Source: Rhytidiadelphus loreus (lineage: Eukaryota > Streptophyta > Bryopsida > Hypnales > Hylocomiaceae). From it: a stretch of 64,000 nucleotides of DNA. The notes beneath the pieces were generated by a model, which was given only the letters and a program-made list of their open reading frames with translations, was not told the origin of the DNA and searched no databases. The stretch lies in NCBI GenBank assembly GCA_947034895.1, contig OX344763.1, forward strand, positions 60,407,093 through 60,471,092. Direction: 5' to 3'. Positions 25,571 through 37,255 of this stretch are shown in pieces (the stretch's first letter is position 1; the number at the start of each line of letters is the position of its first letter). The translations under genes and the position numbers were made by a program.

Positions 25571-26755
25571 CTGTCTTCACATTTGTAGGAGTGTGGAAGC
25601 TTCAACAAATTTGGTTGATCAAACCTGCATTTCCGAATGCGACGTTATGTACTTTGAGAATTTTTATTTAACCATGATGTGGAACAGGAGTGTGAGGATC
25701 AGCAAGAATACACCTTGAGATTCAACTGAATGGCTTGTGTGTGATTTCGCAACGGAGGATTTGGTGACTGGTGTTCGGTGTGATGTCTTGGTTTAGGGTT
25801 TAGAATTTTCCTCAGGGAGGAATCGACTGCGGATGGTCTTGTAGAGCGCACCATTCCACTTGCGACTTATTTGACAACACTTCGAGTGAAGAAGACAAAG
25901 CCGCCGCCAAGATTTAGCAACACTTCCTCTGCAATCCCTTGGTAAGTAACAACGTTCATAACCTAATTTATGTGTTTCTGTAAAGGTAACAACCAAGCAT
26001 TTGATGTGGAAAGAGGGCAATGTTAGATTTCATGATCTTGAATGTTCTTCAGCATTACATTGTCCTTTTTTTGGAACCTTGCTTGCATGAGCATATTGAA
26101 CATATCCAACCACTGAGGTGATGTACTACATAACCGAACGAGGGTCGCCTGAGTCGGAAATTTAGTGGTTCTGAAATTTTTGTGACTTAGTGAATGTGTG
26201 AGTTTAGGTATTCATTGTTTTGAAATGTCTATGAGTTTGTGAATGTGTGATTCTTGCAAGTGTGAGTTTCTTTGTAAATTTGAAGTTGTTATTTGCAAAT
26301 GTTGTGCGTACTTGGCAATTGCGCAAGTGCTCATGTGAGCTTCTGTCTGTCTGAATTCAGCAATTCCTTGCAAATGTTGAGTGATTAATTTGTTGTTCAT
26401 CTTGACAATGTTGTAGGATTTGGAATTCCATTTGTCTTTTGCGTTTTAGGATTTTGACAGTCAAGGTTTTCTGGTTCTGAAATTTGCAAGTGAGTTTCAA
26501 TTCTCAGTTCTCTAGCAACTGTATAGGCTCTCACTTCGGGTAGTGGACTTGGGGTTCAATGTCCAAGGTTCAGCTTGGCATTTAGGATCTCCATTTAGGT
26601 TCTCACTTTGGGTTCAGGGTTTCGGGTTCAACGATTAGGGTTTAGGGTTTAGCGATCAGGGTTTAGGATTTAGGTCGAAACCCTAATTAAAACAGAGAAC
26701 TCAATGCAAGAGTCACTGCTAAACCCGACCAAAAAACCGAGTCCAGTATTTGCAG
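25571..26755. other. Spacer, no gene recognised
   Basis: There are only short chance frames. A degenerate telomere-like tract (GATTAGGGTTTAGGGTTTAG) occurs near 26633. Confidence 0.4.
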
Positions 26756-27067
26756 ATCAGCTCAATTTGAGCTGATCTGCTGCGACAATTCTATACTCAC
26801 ATTCCCCTCCTGACCAAGTATCAATTAAATAAATAAAAATAAACCAAGCAGATCAGCTCGAGTCGAGCTCACCCGCAACAACAAGTCAGCGTTAAATTTC
26901 TCGAAATATTAATGCACAAAGTATAATGTTTTCAAACAAAACCGGTTAAACAACCAACATACATACATACTACCAAACCAAACATATCATAATGAAATTG
27001 GACAGTCCTACTTGTTCGGAAATTAACAGATGCCTTAAAATAACGGATCAGTTCGAGTCGAGCTGAA
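26756..27067. repeat. 21-bp palindrome family, three copies upstream of the INGQHS gene
   Basis: The copies are at 26756-26776, 26852-26872 and 27047-27067, each with one to a few mismatches to the arms ATCAGCTCGA/TCGAGCTGAT. They lie within 350 bp 5' of the ATG at 27107. Confidence 0.75.
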
Positions 27068-28566
27068 TCACAATTGTCACTAATTATTTGCAAATGAATA
27101 TGCAGGATGGAAGATCAGCTTGAGAGCTTGAACATGTACTTCCAGAAATCAGAAGTTCAGTTCTCCGAAGAATGCAAAGGACTAGACGAAATCCTTATTG
27201 AAGGCAAATAGTGGGAATTTAAAGAACCCGAAAGAATTGAATCCTGGAGTCTTTCCATGGTTCCGTTTACAAATTTGATAATCTTCTCCTACAAATTCAA
27301 GAACGCCCAGGTCTTCATCCAGTTGTCGTTCGAGGAAAAAGTCAAAGACGTTGAAGTTGATGCCCATCCAATAATAAAAATTAAGTGTGTCACTACTAAA
27401 CCGGGGATCCCAAGTGCCGAGCAATACCACTTCACAATATGTATTAATTCTCTCCTCGTTCCATTTTCCATGACCCCCTTCCTTCAGAGCCTTGAGCCTA
27501 CTCCATTTAGTGACGAGATAAAGGAGCTGGAAAAGAAAATTGACAGAAGGGAATATCAGAACGTTGACGGGACACCTCTGAACGGAAAAAGGCTGTGCTC
27601 TAAAATTCGAGCACTATTCAATGACTTCAACACTTTGAAGGGGAAGCTAGAAATGCAGACAACTTTGAATAAACCACAGTCTGTATCAATTGATATAGTC
27701 AGCGGAGGTGGTAGTGAAGCCTCTCGCAGGAACGCTCCCCAAGCATCTGGTTCCGGTTGTGGGAAGAGGAAATCCTTGGCACAGGAGAGGCCACCACCGC
27801 GAAAAAGCGGAAAGAGAAATGAGGCGTCTCCGTCAACGACCAAGCCATTGGAGAGAGCTTCAAATCAATCTGGATTGGTTGAGGGAAGTTATGTAGAGGA
27901 AATGATGAATGTCCCTCACTCCCGAGCCACAGACAGGAAACCAGACTATAAGCTTGTGAGCGAAGCGTACAAGCGCTTCTGGACAACCTGTGAGGACGCA
28001 TATGTCTTCAAGGTGGACGACAAGAAGGAAATACCGATCAAACAGCTTATTGGAGCTCCGGCCACATTCAATATTCGATCGAAGGAGAACCGACTTGTCG
28101 AGGATATGATAACATACTTGGTCAACATGCCAGACATGTCGACGAAGCAAACACTATGTGTTATGCCAGTAGGCGTCAACATTAAGCCAACAAGCTGGGA
28201 TGAAATCAAAAAAAGAAAGTTCTACATAATAAATGGACAGCACAGTGTAGATGTGAGCAAACAAATTGTCTCAGAGAATAGTGATTTTCCTGATGACATC
28301 AAAGACCAATTTTAGAAATGGAACTGTTTCATTGTTTGGTCCATCGACGGGGAGAAACTTCGAAATATCTCGGCCTACTACAACCGGGTCAACCATTTCG
28401 TCGCAGCTAAGCCGTCATGGGCAACTAACATACTGGGCACACGCACAGTGTGGATGGAGATGGGGAGTCCGAAGAATCCCGTGCAAGCTCAGTCCGTGGG
28501 AACAGTCACAGCAACGAGACGGATAGTTGAGAACTCTCGTAACGCAGCAAAATTCCATGTATGTAC

Positions 28567-28666
28567 ATCAGCTCGATTTGAACTGAAATGCCTTCCTTCA
28601 ATCTTCTTGAATCGGTTGAATAAAAAACTTCCAAATTGATTGCAAATCAGATCGACTCGAGCTAAT
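28567..28666. repeat. 21-bp palindrome family, two degenerate copies in intron 1
   Basis: The copies are at 28567-28587 and 28646-28666, both inside the 143-bp intron (28559-28701) of the INGQHS gene, and both with several mismatches. Confidence 0.65.
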
Positions 28667-30138
28667 ATGCAATTGCTGATCCCCTTTCTCATTGTTCGCA
28701 GGAGTTTGAAAAGGCTGTATACGTTCGGTTCTCCTTGATCGACATCAACAAGAATTTACAAATTTCCAAGAAGAAAGGCAAGGAGGAGAAGCTAAAACTC
28801 ACAAATGAGTTAAAGTTGATAACAAGTCCAGAAGACGTCTATAAACTCTAGAGCGATGTTATCACAAATGCCGCGCATGGAGAGCTCATCAACGCGGACA
28901 CGGAGAAGCAGTTCAATACAAGGACAGACTGGAATCCCGAGAACTGTATGTTGATGAGAGAATTCTTTAAGTTTCTCAGGAATTTGAGTTATGATGAACT
29001 TGGGAAGCTTGCAATGCATATTCTTAACCAATCTGGTGGGAAGCGCAATCTGCCATATCCGAAGGTGACTATCAAGGCGATCTCATCGGTCCTAGATAGT
29101 TGCTATACAACAAAAGAGTGGGCAAAGCGGCGGAAACGGAAGCATTTAGTAAAGAAGGAATTGCATACAATCAACCCAGATCTCGGTCTACTCAACGTCA
29201 GAAATGAAATAATAACTGAAAATTGGAAGGCGTTCAAGAAGGACTGGTGCGTTACGAAAGCCACCATGGACGTTCTTCTCGACCGGCCTGGAGAGGCGTA
29301 CTTTGCTCAAGCAAAGCAAGTCAGATCAAAGAACAAGAGCTGTGCAGAACTATCGGAGCACGCCTATGAGTTCTTTAAGGTCTTCCTAGAGCACAGGAAG
29401 AACTTTGTGAAGCCCACAGCGGCTGGATACTACCGAACGTACGAAACCGAGAAGAATACTCACTCGGATTGGATGAAGTACGCCTGGGTATCGGATACAC
29501 CGAGGAGAATGGCCCTCGGTGTGATTGATTTTAGGAACTTGCCTGGGATTGAGAAGAAGGAGAAATCAACAGTCGATAATCCTTTCTTCATCGAAGTTAT
29601 TACATCTTTGTGCAAAGCAAAGAAATCGACATTCAAGGAAGTTCCGTCGTGGCTCTTCATCTGTGCAGATGAAAAAGAGCAGGCTCAAATTCTTAGCTTC
29701 GTAGAATCGAACGAAGTCTTGAGCTCATATACTGCTAACTTTGCAATGTATAGCGCGGGCAAGCACGATAGATTGTGCAATCTTCCAGTGTCAAAGACGC
29801 CGAAGAAAGTGTTGCTCATGTTCTTACAATGCACAAGCAATACGAATCCTGTTGAAATTCCAAAAGAGTTTGGCTGCCCTGAAACAGCTTGCTACATGAA
29901 GGCAAGGACTTACAACGAGCTTGAGTACCGTATTTACAATACGGAATTACGCATGGAATTTTACTTATGGCTCATTAAGAAGTTCTGCAATCCTGGCATG
30001 TGCGTATTCTCAAGATTTGCAGGTGGAAAATTTACATGCGCTGCTATGGTACGAACTAGTCCCAAAATAATGGTTGCAACCAATTCATTCATCGTGATTG
30101 TATTGACTTATGATCATTTTTGTTCTTTCATGTGTATG

Positions 30139-30159
30139 ATCAGCTCGACTCGAGCTGAT
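30139..30159. repeat. 21-bp palindrome, perfect copy in intron 2
   Basis: Both arms are perfect, with a central C. It lies in the intron 30049-30209 of the INGQHS gene, about 50 bp before the acceptor. Confidence 0.85.
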
Positions 30160-31312
30160 TCGTTACTTGATTCTACCCTTTGTCTAACATTTAGTGTTCG
30201 GTTGTGCAGATGAGTTCGATTGATATTTTTGCATCAGGTCCATCTGAGCTCGGACCCTGGTGGCAAGATATCTGTACCAAGGCCTTGACTTTAGACAAGT
30301 CGGACTTCTTGGAGAGTGGATACCTTGTGAAATCTTCAATCGTCCCTCCAGGATTACAGACCCCTTCATCGTCATAGTGTATACTGCGATCCAGTCAGGA
30401 GTCACCTCGCACTCACCTGAGGAGGCTGCCTACTCCAGTAGTCGACAGTGTTGAGGAGTTATCCTCAAACGACACAGACGATGGAGAAGACATTGATTTG
30501 ATGGAAGTTGAGCGGTTAGATGACATGCTGACGCCAACAAGTCGCATGTTTGGTGATGTCCCGGGATTGTCTGGTTCGTCGATGCTGCCACCCTCGTCAC
30601 AGACTCCATCTGGGGCTGCGCAAAAGAGAAGGAAACGAGATACCATGGCAAGCGTTGTACAACAGATGGCAGATATGAACCGAAGGAATAACGAGACCAT
30701 TGCAACAATGCAGGAGTAGAATGAGTTGTCGCAAAAGCGAACTAAGCTCGCTATTGCGACATTGTGAGCCGAACAAGCTGAACAGCGGGAACTCAATATG
30801 CAAATGCATAAGAATACGCAGTAGTGGATGCAGAACAAGTCTCAGACAAACAGGGACTTCTTTCAGGCCCTATTGACAGGGAAAGTGATTTCACCGTTAG
30901 CGTCAATTGCTCCGCCGGAGTCGTCAGCACAGTTGTTGCTTCGGGAACATCTGACTACGTCCAACGTCAGCGGAGCATCAAGCCATCCGGTGCCGCTGAG
31001 CCAACGTCCTCCTTTACCTGCCGATGCACTTCAATCTCCACCTTGTCCTCCATCAAGTGATCCGTCGGCGTCAGCTGCTATATCTCCACCTCTTCCTCCT
31101 ACGGATGATCCATCGGTGTTGGCTGCTACACTTGACTCTCCGTCAGATGAGCCCCTTGGTGGATTGGAAGTGGCGTCATCATCAGCGGATGTTGCCATTG
31201 GGCACAACCTGACCTTAGATGCTTCCGACGTGGAAGTCGGAAGTGGTGTGCAACCCGCCGATGATCCACCAGTAGGTTGTGCCCAATGATCACCCGTGCA
31301 TTGTTTTGTAGT

Positions 31313-31333
31313 TTCAGCTCGAATCGAGTTGAT
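31313..31333. repeat. 21-bp palindrome copy between two genes
   Basis: It has three mismatches to the arms. It lies between the end of the INGQHS gene and the FCP1-like gene, and is followed at about 31349 by an open stretch encoding DIAFIFGGPPCPRVVG. That stretch could be a further exon; its function is unknown. Confidence 0.65.
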
Positions 31334-31507
31334 TTGAGTGGTTGTGCGGCAGGTGTAGATATAGCATTCATTTTTGGCGGACCACCATGCCCAAGGGTTG
31401 TGGGTCCTAGAGTTCAGATGTTTAGATCTCAGTTTTGTATCCTAGAATTCATTTTAAGAGCATGTAATATATGATTTTCTCACGGACCGTTATGTATTCT
31501 ATGTTCA

Positions 31508-32672
31508 ATGGCAGGCCCTCTGAATCTTCCAATTGTGAATGATATTTGTCAATCCCCCTGCATTCACACTTGTATGCAAGCACCACCGATCATCAATGAC
31601 ATCTTTGCAGCTACTAACTGCTCCAATGAACATATCGCCCAAGCCTCTGATTTGGGTACTGCACCTACTAGACTTGTAGATGCGGATCACTCATCGAATG
31701 CCACGGAGAGAAAGGTACAATAAGTCTCTTACAATTATATCTGATCCTAGGATATTTCGGCATCGCGTTTTGTTGTTGATCACCATTGATTTCTTGAATG
31801 ATCTGTTTCTCCTGGACGTAATAAGCCAATATTTTGATTGTAACTGGTTCTACAATTCGTCCGTTTCCTAGCAGGAATGCGATCCTATCGTAGCTCTTGA
31901 GGGAACCTCTGAGACCATCCATCGTCCATTGAGGTCCGGGGTGGTGGAGAAGTGGGTCAACGTCATCCTGGACCTCAATGGGATTCTATGTGTAGCCGAA
32001 GATTGGAAGTCCAAGGGGCCGGTGGCATAGTTCAACCACTACTCTGAGCCACATTCTGCGACTATTGCCGCGATTGTGGGGCCGAAGGCGGTGTACGTTC
32101 GGCCCAATTGCTCTACGTTTCTAATTGAATTAGAGAAGATTGCATTTATTTCAGTATGGAGCTCCATGAAGAAATCCACCACTGATGAGGTTTCCAAGTA
32201 CCTATTCCGTAACGGAGTCATGCCCATTCATATTTTGGGACAAGACTCTTGCAAAACTGTTAAGGTCAGGGATAGGGCCGGAAGATTGACGTCCTATAAG
32301 GAACCGGGGACTCAGAAGGATTTGTTCCTTAAGAATATGGATTCGCTCCTCTCGGGGTTCCGAGGGTGGTTTACTTGCGAGAATACCATTATAGTGGACG
32401 ATAGCCCCCGAAAGCACATCATGAACAAGCCGGAGAATGTAATACTTCCGGATTCATGGTCAAATCGGGGAAATGGGGACAAGGACTCATTTCTCATGAA
32501 TGTACTATTACCTTGGTTCAAACGATTGCATGTGAACGACAGCGAGGGGCTAAGGTCTTTTCGGTCGAACGGCCCAGGGAGGATTGGTCGTAGAATGCTC
32601 TGCGATGAAAGGGGGCGGCGGGAGTACGACAGGCTCCTAGAAGTAGTTCGTGGGTCAGCTAGTGTTAGTTAG
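31508..32672 (+). pseudogene. FCP1/NIF-like HAD phosphatase, two exons, one in-frame stop
   Basis: Exon 1 is 31508-31714 (donor AAAG|GTACAA) and exon 2 is 31875-32672 (acceptor CCTAGCAG); the junction is phase 0. Exon 2 shows HAD motif I as VILDLNGILC, then VYVRPNCSTFL, ISVWSSMKKS, and motif IV as IIVDDSPRKHI followed by NVILPDSW. This order is that of the NLI-interacting-factor/FCP1 family, which dephosphorylates proteins such as the RNA polymerase II tail. In motif I the second acidic residue of D-x-D is Asn (DLNG). From memory, plant members with DLNG exist, but loss of that general acid/base usually weakens catalysis. A TAG at 32028-32030 interrupts the domain between motifs I and II. The C-terminus is basic. 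Confidence 0.7.
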
Positions 32673-32694
32673 TGCTAGGCTTAGAGATACGTAG

Positions 32695-32715
32695 TTCAGA
32701 TCGGGTCGAGCTGAT
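32695..32715. repeat. 21-bp palindrome copy
   Basis: This is a degenerate left arm with a perfect right arm. It lies in the 150-bp gap between the FCP1-like gene and the ORF at 32826, and is the last copy of this family seen in the window. Confidence 0.65.
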
Positions 32716-32825
32716 GTGTGATACATTGTTGTACCTAGACATATCTTTTCGCAATCATTGTACCTCATTGTTCCTCTGCGAATGGGTGGTATGTGGATTA
32801 CTAATTTACACTTGTTGCAATCCAG

Positions 32826-33464
32826 ATGGCTAGCACGTCCATGGCCCCTGCATCTCATGGTCACCTCCAATGCCATGTGTCAGCCGATTCTATTTTGGAC
32901 TACGGGCAATATGTCATCCTTAGTACCGGGAACTTTTTGTGCTCTGCTCCCACTGTCAACTCGTCTATGGACTTTTCTGTGGTGCCCATTGAAGACGGGG
33001 TCGTGGATAGTCCTCCTGATCGAAGGCCGCGCTTGCCGGTGTCTTGTTCACCATCGCCGTTGCGTTCTAACGACCGTAATGGGTCGCCTAAGTCGACGTC
33101 TGCATTAGGCAAATTGACACAGAGAAAACTCTATGAAGACGCCAACTATCCAATGTCTATGCCGGAGTTGAATCTACAGGTTCCCTCTCATGCATGTCAG
33201 GATGTTCTAAATGTCTCAGTTATTCCACCCACACTTCCTCGTCATAGAGGACCGTCTCATGTGAAGAGGTTCAGAAGAAGAGATGATGGACGATCATGTA
33301 CTACCCAGAGCTCTAGTCGGAGTTGGGATTCTTGGGAGCGAAGGTCTTTGCAAGCGCAACGGAGGGAGCATTTCCGCCAACAGGGAGGATCTAACAAAAC
33401 TTATAGTCGAGGACCTGAGATTCTAAAGGCCATGGAGAAATTGAGGGTTAACTCGAATTGTTGA
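32826..33464 (+). CDS. Basic, serine/arginine-rich disordered protein
   Basis: This is a 212-residue ORF preceded by an acceptor-like TTGCAATCCAG directly before the ATG, so it may be a downstream exon of a longer gene. The N-terminal half is neutral (LHCHVSADS type); the C-terminal half is rich in R, S and Q (KRFRRRDDGRS, SRSWDSWERRS, QRREHFRQQ). No domain was recognised. It is the last frame of the palindrome-marked region. Confidence 0.45.
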   Translation: MASTSMAPASHGHLQCHVSADSILDYGQYVILSTGNFLCSAPTVNSSMDFSVVPIEDGVVDSPPDRRPRLPVSCSPSPLRSNDRNGSPKSTSALGKLTQRKLYEDANYPMSMPELNLQVPSHACQDVLNVSVIPPTLPRHRGPSHVKRFRRRDDGRSCTTQSSSRSWDSWERRSLQAQRREHFRQQGGSNKTYSRGPEILKAMEKLRVNSNC

Positions 33465-34072
33465 TAGATGACTGTAGTAGAATCCCGATTGGTAGTCTTG
33501 GATACATATTGCGTAGAAGTATGTACATGAAACTTGTCCACAATATGCCGTGTATATATCATTCTTCGTCATTGTTGTGGCACTCTTCTTCTTTTATACG
33601 TGATATGCGTTAATATTTCTGAATTCTTTCCATGTCATTGTAACTTTTGCCATCATTTACGTGTTTTGTATGTCACTCCATTGCATTTCTGTTTTCATGA
33701 GAGAAATTATCCTATAAGTTTAGAATTTTTGTGATTGCTACGACTCTCATTTCCCTGGAAAACTCTCATTTTAATGAATATAGTGTTTAGACACCTATGT
33801 ATTAATAGTTTTAGAAATGAGTTCATTTATTTTTCTGATATAAATTCATATTGTACGTACAATCTTTTTTTTTTAAATGTTTCACTTCTATTTCCCTTTA
33901 CATGTTTAAATAAGATTAAGCTTTCCCTTTACATATATACTCTTGTTATAATATCACAACTCTTATGCAATTTTGCACTCAAAATTGGTGTGCATACTAA
34001 TAAGCAAGCTCTTTAAACATCCATACGATTAGATATTGAAAGAAAATCAATTAGCTTCAATGGGGATAACTA
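33465..34072. other. AT-rich spacer, no gene recognised
   Basis: Only chance frames were seen. The sequence TGGGGATAACTA at 34061-34072 is the likely left target duplication of the TIR element that follows. Confidence 0.4.
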
Positions 34073-37000
34073 CGGCGATGCTAGTATGTGAGCCTAAGAG
34101 CATGAGCTTGTGAGCCTATGAGCCTATGAGCCTGTGAGCCTCCAATTTTTTTTTTTCTATTTAGAAATTATAAATCCATTGGGGACCTATGACCGTAGAA
34201 TTAGATGGAAGGATCTATAGTCCGACTAAACAACAAATGAATATGCTATTAATGATTTTGTACCAAAACATTGAACCACGGGCCTTTATATAAATTTAAA
34301 GGATGAAAATGGTCCACCTATTTTATTTTAGTTTTTGAACTATGCTTTAAATTTTTTAGAAATATCTTGAATATGAAAAATATAAAATGAACATAGTAGA
34401 TATATATTATACACCAAATAAATGTATTAACCCTTAATATTCTAAATGACCATTTTGCTAATTGATGTCCCTTTTTTTTAACTATCTTTATTTAAATTTT
34501 ATTTATTTATTAAATAAAAAACATTTTTAATAAATAGAAAACATGATTAATTCAATGGTAGGAGTTTAATTGAATTCTAAGTTAAATTTCATTTTCTAGA
34601 ATTTCATAAAGTTCAATGGTGGAGTGTGATTTAAGACTCATGTTTTATTGTTCAATTTGGGCACAAGATGAAGTTTTAGGCATTGAATGAAATTGTTGCA
34701 ACATCATACAAAGGTCAATTCAATTTGAGAAACAAGACAATAAAAATCAAAAATCAAATCATGAAAATAAAGTGATTAATGGCTGGAGGTAGTAAGGTGA
34801 AAAATTTCAGCATGCAATATATGGATTCTACTATAGGTGAAAGATAAGATTAGTGGAAAATAATTATTTTGAGGATGTCAAAAAATAAATAAAATGAAGA
34901 GAAGAAATTGTCGAATTCAACAAGAATTAATTGAGCAAATTGTTGTAAGAAAATAATTTTTTTAATACAAGTCAAAATGTTCAAAGATCATGTATAATCA
35001 AATAAATTCTTGATGAAAATCTAAAGGAAATTTTACAATGATACTTTGTGAGGATGGAGGGTAAAGAGGTGGTTTTATAATGAAATCCATTGTTCCTTAT
35101 GAACCTTCAAAGGATATGGGATAATTTGAAGATTGAACTCCTACTAATCTTAATGATTAATATATCCCACATGCGTTGCTTCACTTCCTACCATCCAATT
35201 TGTATAAAGATTTTATCTTCCTCAATTTTACAAACATTCAAATAAGTGACTCTTGAGGTTTTGTGATGAACATTTTGGATTTTATTCAATATAATGTTGA
35301 ATTTCCAAAATATTCATCATGAAAGTGCCAACCTTGTCCTTCACTTATGGTGGTATGTAGAGAAAAAATTGTGGTCTTTAAAACCCCAGCTGTTAACGGC
35401 GGGGGTAACAAGGTCCATACAAGAAGTGACGTTGGATCCTTTGAAAGCGTAGCCGTTAACGGTGGGGATTAGCAAGGTCCATAAAAAAAACAAAGTTACA
35501 ACTCTAAACCCCTCGCCGTTAACGGTGGGGGGTAACAAGGTTCATAAAAAAACAAAATTGCATCTCTAAACCCCCGCCGTGAACGGCAGGGGGTAACAAG
35601 GTCCATAAGAAAAATAAAGTTGCATCGGCAGGGGGTAACAAGGTTCATAAGAAAAACAAAATTGCATCTCCAAACCCCCCGCCGTTAACGGCGGGGGGTA
35701 ACAAGGTCCATAAGAAAAATAAAGTTGCATCTCTAAACCCCCCGCCGTTAACGGCGGGGGGTAATAAGGTCCATAAAAAAAAATTGTATCTCCAAACTCC
35801 CGCTGTTAATGGCGGGGGTTAGCAAGGTCCATAAAAAAAACAAAGTTGCATCTCCAAAATCCCCGCCGTTAACGACGGGGGATAACAAGGTTGATAAAAA
35901 AACAAAGTTGCATCTCTATATCCCCCGCCGTTAACAACGGAGGGTAGAAAGGTCCATAAAAAAACAAAGTTGGATCCTCTAAAAGCACAGCCGTTAACGG
36001 CAGGGGGTAGCAAGGTCCATCGAAGAAGCAAAGTTGGATCCTCTAAAAGCGCAACCGTTAACGGCGAAGGATAGCAAAGAATACATGAACTACAATGTTT
36101 GACTAAATCCTAACATTTGTTGCCCTAAATTGCAACCTTGAAAATTGCACCCGTCAACGATTGGGGGTAGCAAGGCACCTTAAAATCTTTGAAATCTAAA
36201 CATTTCAAGCTAAATTTCAAGATGCTATTGTAGTTTTGAGGTCATAAATGACTCAATATGCATCCGTTTTTTATATGCTATATACCATTGGAATCATGCT
36301 TTCAAAGTGCAGGAAATGATATAAAGTTTCGAAATTTGTCTTTAACAAAAAATTACACATACATTCAAAGTTAATATCAATTGAGGTAATTATTTCCTTA
36401 CTATCTTGTTTGAACTTTTAGCATGTAGGTGCTATTATTATATTTTTGTTTGGTACAAACCCTACCCAAAAGGTTTATAATATTACACTTTGCAATTTTC
36501 CATGAACTTGTACTTGTCCTCATTATGTAAATATAAACGAGGCCTCTATTGGAAAACGTGACATGTACATAAACTACAAACACATTTATTATATCTTTCA
36601 TTATTTGTGTAAATTTGATTATAAGATAGACACATTCATCTACGCTCCTACCTTCAACTTGGATGAAATAAAGCAAGTAATTGTTGTTGTTAGAATGATC
36701 AAGACGTGCGAGTATTCAAGTTAGTTGGTAGATAATAGCATGATATGAAGTAGATACGTAGTATCAATATATTATCTTCAAAATCTCTAAATTCAAGTAA
36801 AAAAGTATTATTTTCATATTCCAATATGTATTCTTTGTTGCAATAAAAAAATATTTTATTATGTACACAATGCTCTACATCCTACGATATTTTCACTACA
36901 TTTGTTTTCCTCTTATCTTTGGAATTCACTATAAATTATATGTAATCTCACTTGATCAATTTACCCTCAAACAACCTCTTAGAATGTAATATAAATTTCA

Positions 37001-37243
37001 AAACATGCAATAGCACCAACTTCCCAAGCTTTTAGATATAAAATCCACAGGCATAGGTCCCGCGGTAATAGGTCATTTTTTTTCTAGACATAGCAATTTT
37101 GGTGAAAAAAGATCAGTCTTTTAACTTTTTAACCAAAAATATTTACAAATTACATCATGTTTTACATTTCTAGGCTCTAGGCTCACACAATCCCTGCTCA
37201 CCGCTCTTAGGCTCACGCTCACACGCTCACATGCTAGCGTCGT
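34073..37243. mobile_element. TIR element of about 3.2 kb without a transposase
   Basis: The left end reads CGATGCTAGTATGTGAGCC, followed by tandem GAGCCTATGAGCCTAT-type octamers. The right end, read on the opposite strand, gives CGACGCTAGCATGTGAGC followed by GTGAGC repeats and GAGCCTAAGAGC. The two ends are therefore imperfect inverted repeats with repetitive subterminal parts. The flanks are TGGGGATAACTA (34061-34072) and TGGAGATAACTA (37244-37255), an 11/12 match that fits an 8-12-bp target duplication. That length fits a Mutator-like or similar element; the superfamily is not certain. No coding frame for a transposase is present, so the copy is non-autonomous. The interior holds the hairpin satellite at 35380-36180. 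Confidence 0.6.
35380..36180. repeat. Palindrome-centred satellite, about 60-63-bp unit, roughly 13 units
   Basis: Each unit has a GC-rich palindrome (best copies have arms CCCCCCGCCGTT and AACGGCGGGGGG) and an A-rich linker with GGTAACAAGGTCCATAA and CAAAGTTGCATCTC. Units at about 35681 and 35745 have perfect palindromes. Units at both edges are more diverged. One unit near 35630 is truncated to its right half. All minus-strand frames over this region are satellite artefacts. Confidence 0.85.
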
Positions 37244-37255
37244 TGGAGATAACTA

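Larger units (their letters stand above)
27107..31289 (+). pseudogene. Multi-exon gene with INGQHS (ParB/DGQHR-like) and methyltransferase-like motifs, many stops
   Basis: The exons are 27107-28558 (donor CAT|GTATGT), 28702-30048 (acceptor TTCGCAG, donor ATG|GTACGA) and 30210-31289 (acceptor TTGTGCAG). All junctions are phase 0, so the three frames join. Exon 1 has a basic disordered linker and then TLCVMPVGVNIKPTSWDEI and KFYIINGQHSVDVSK, which recall the ParB-nuclease/DGQHR fold. Exon 2 is a large helical region ending in RMEFYLWLIKKFCNPGMC and FSRFAGGKFTCAAM, reminiscent of the glycine-rich AdoMet motif of methyltransferases. Exon 3 is disordered, Q- and P/S-rich. In-frame stops lie at 27209, 28313, 28849, 30375, 30717, 30765 and 30822, all in frames open on either side. 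The domain assignments are inference from short motifs; the splice model is well supported by phase and frame. Confidence 0.55.

Noticed and set aside
35341..36031. Minus-strand ORFs with repeated VNG motifs
   Set aside because: They are read-through of the hairpin satellite, not genes.
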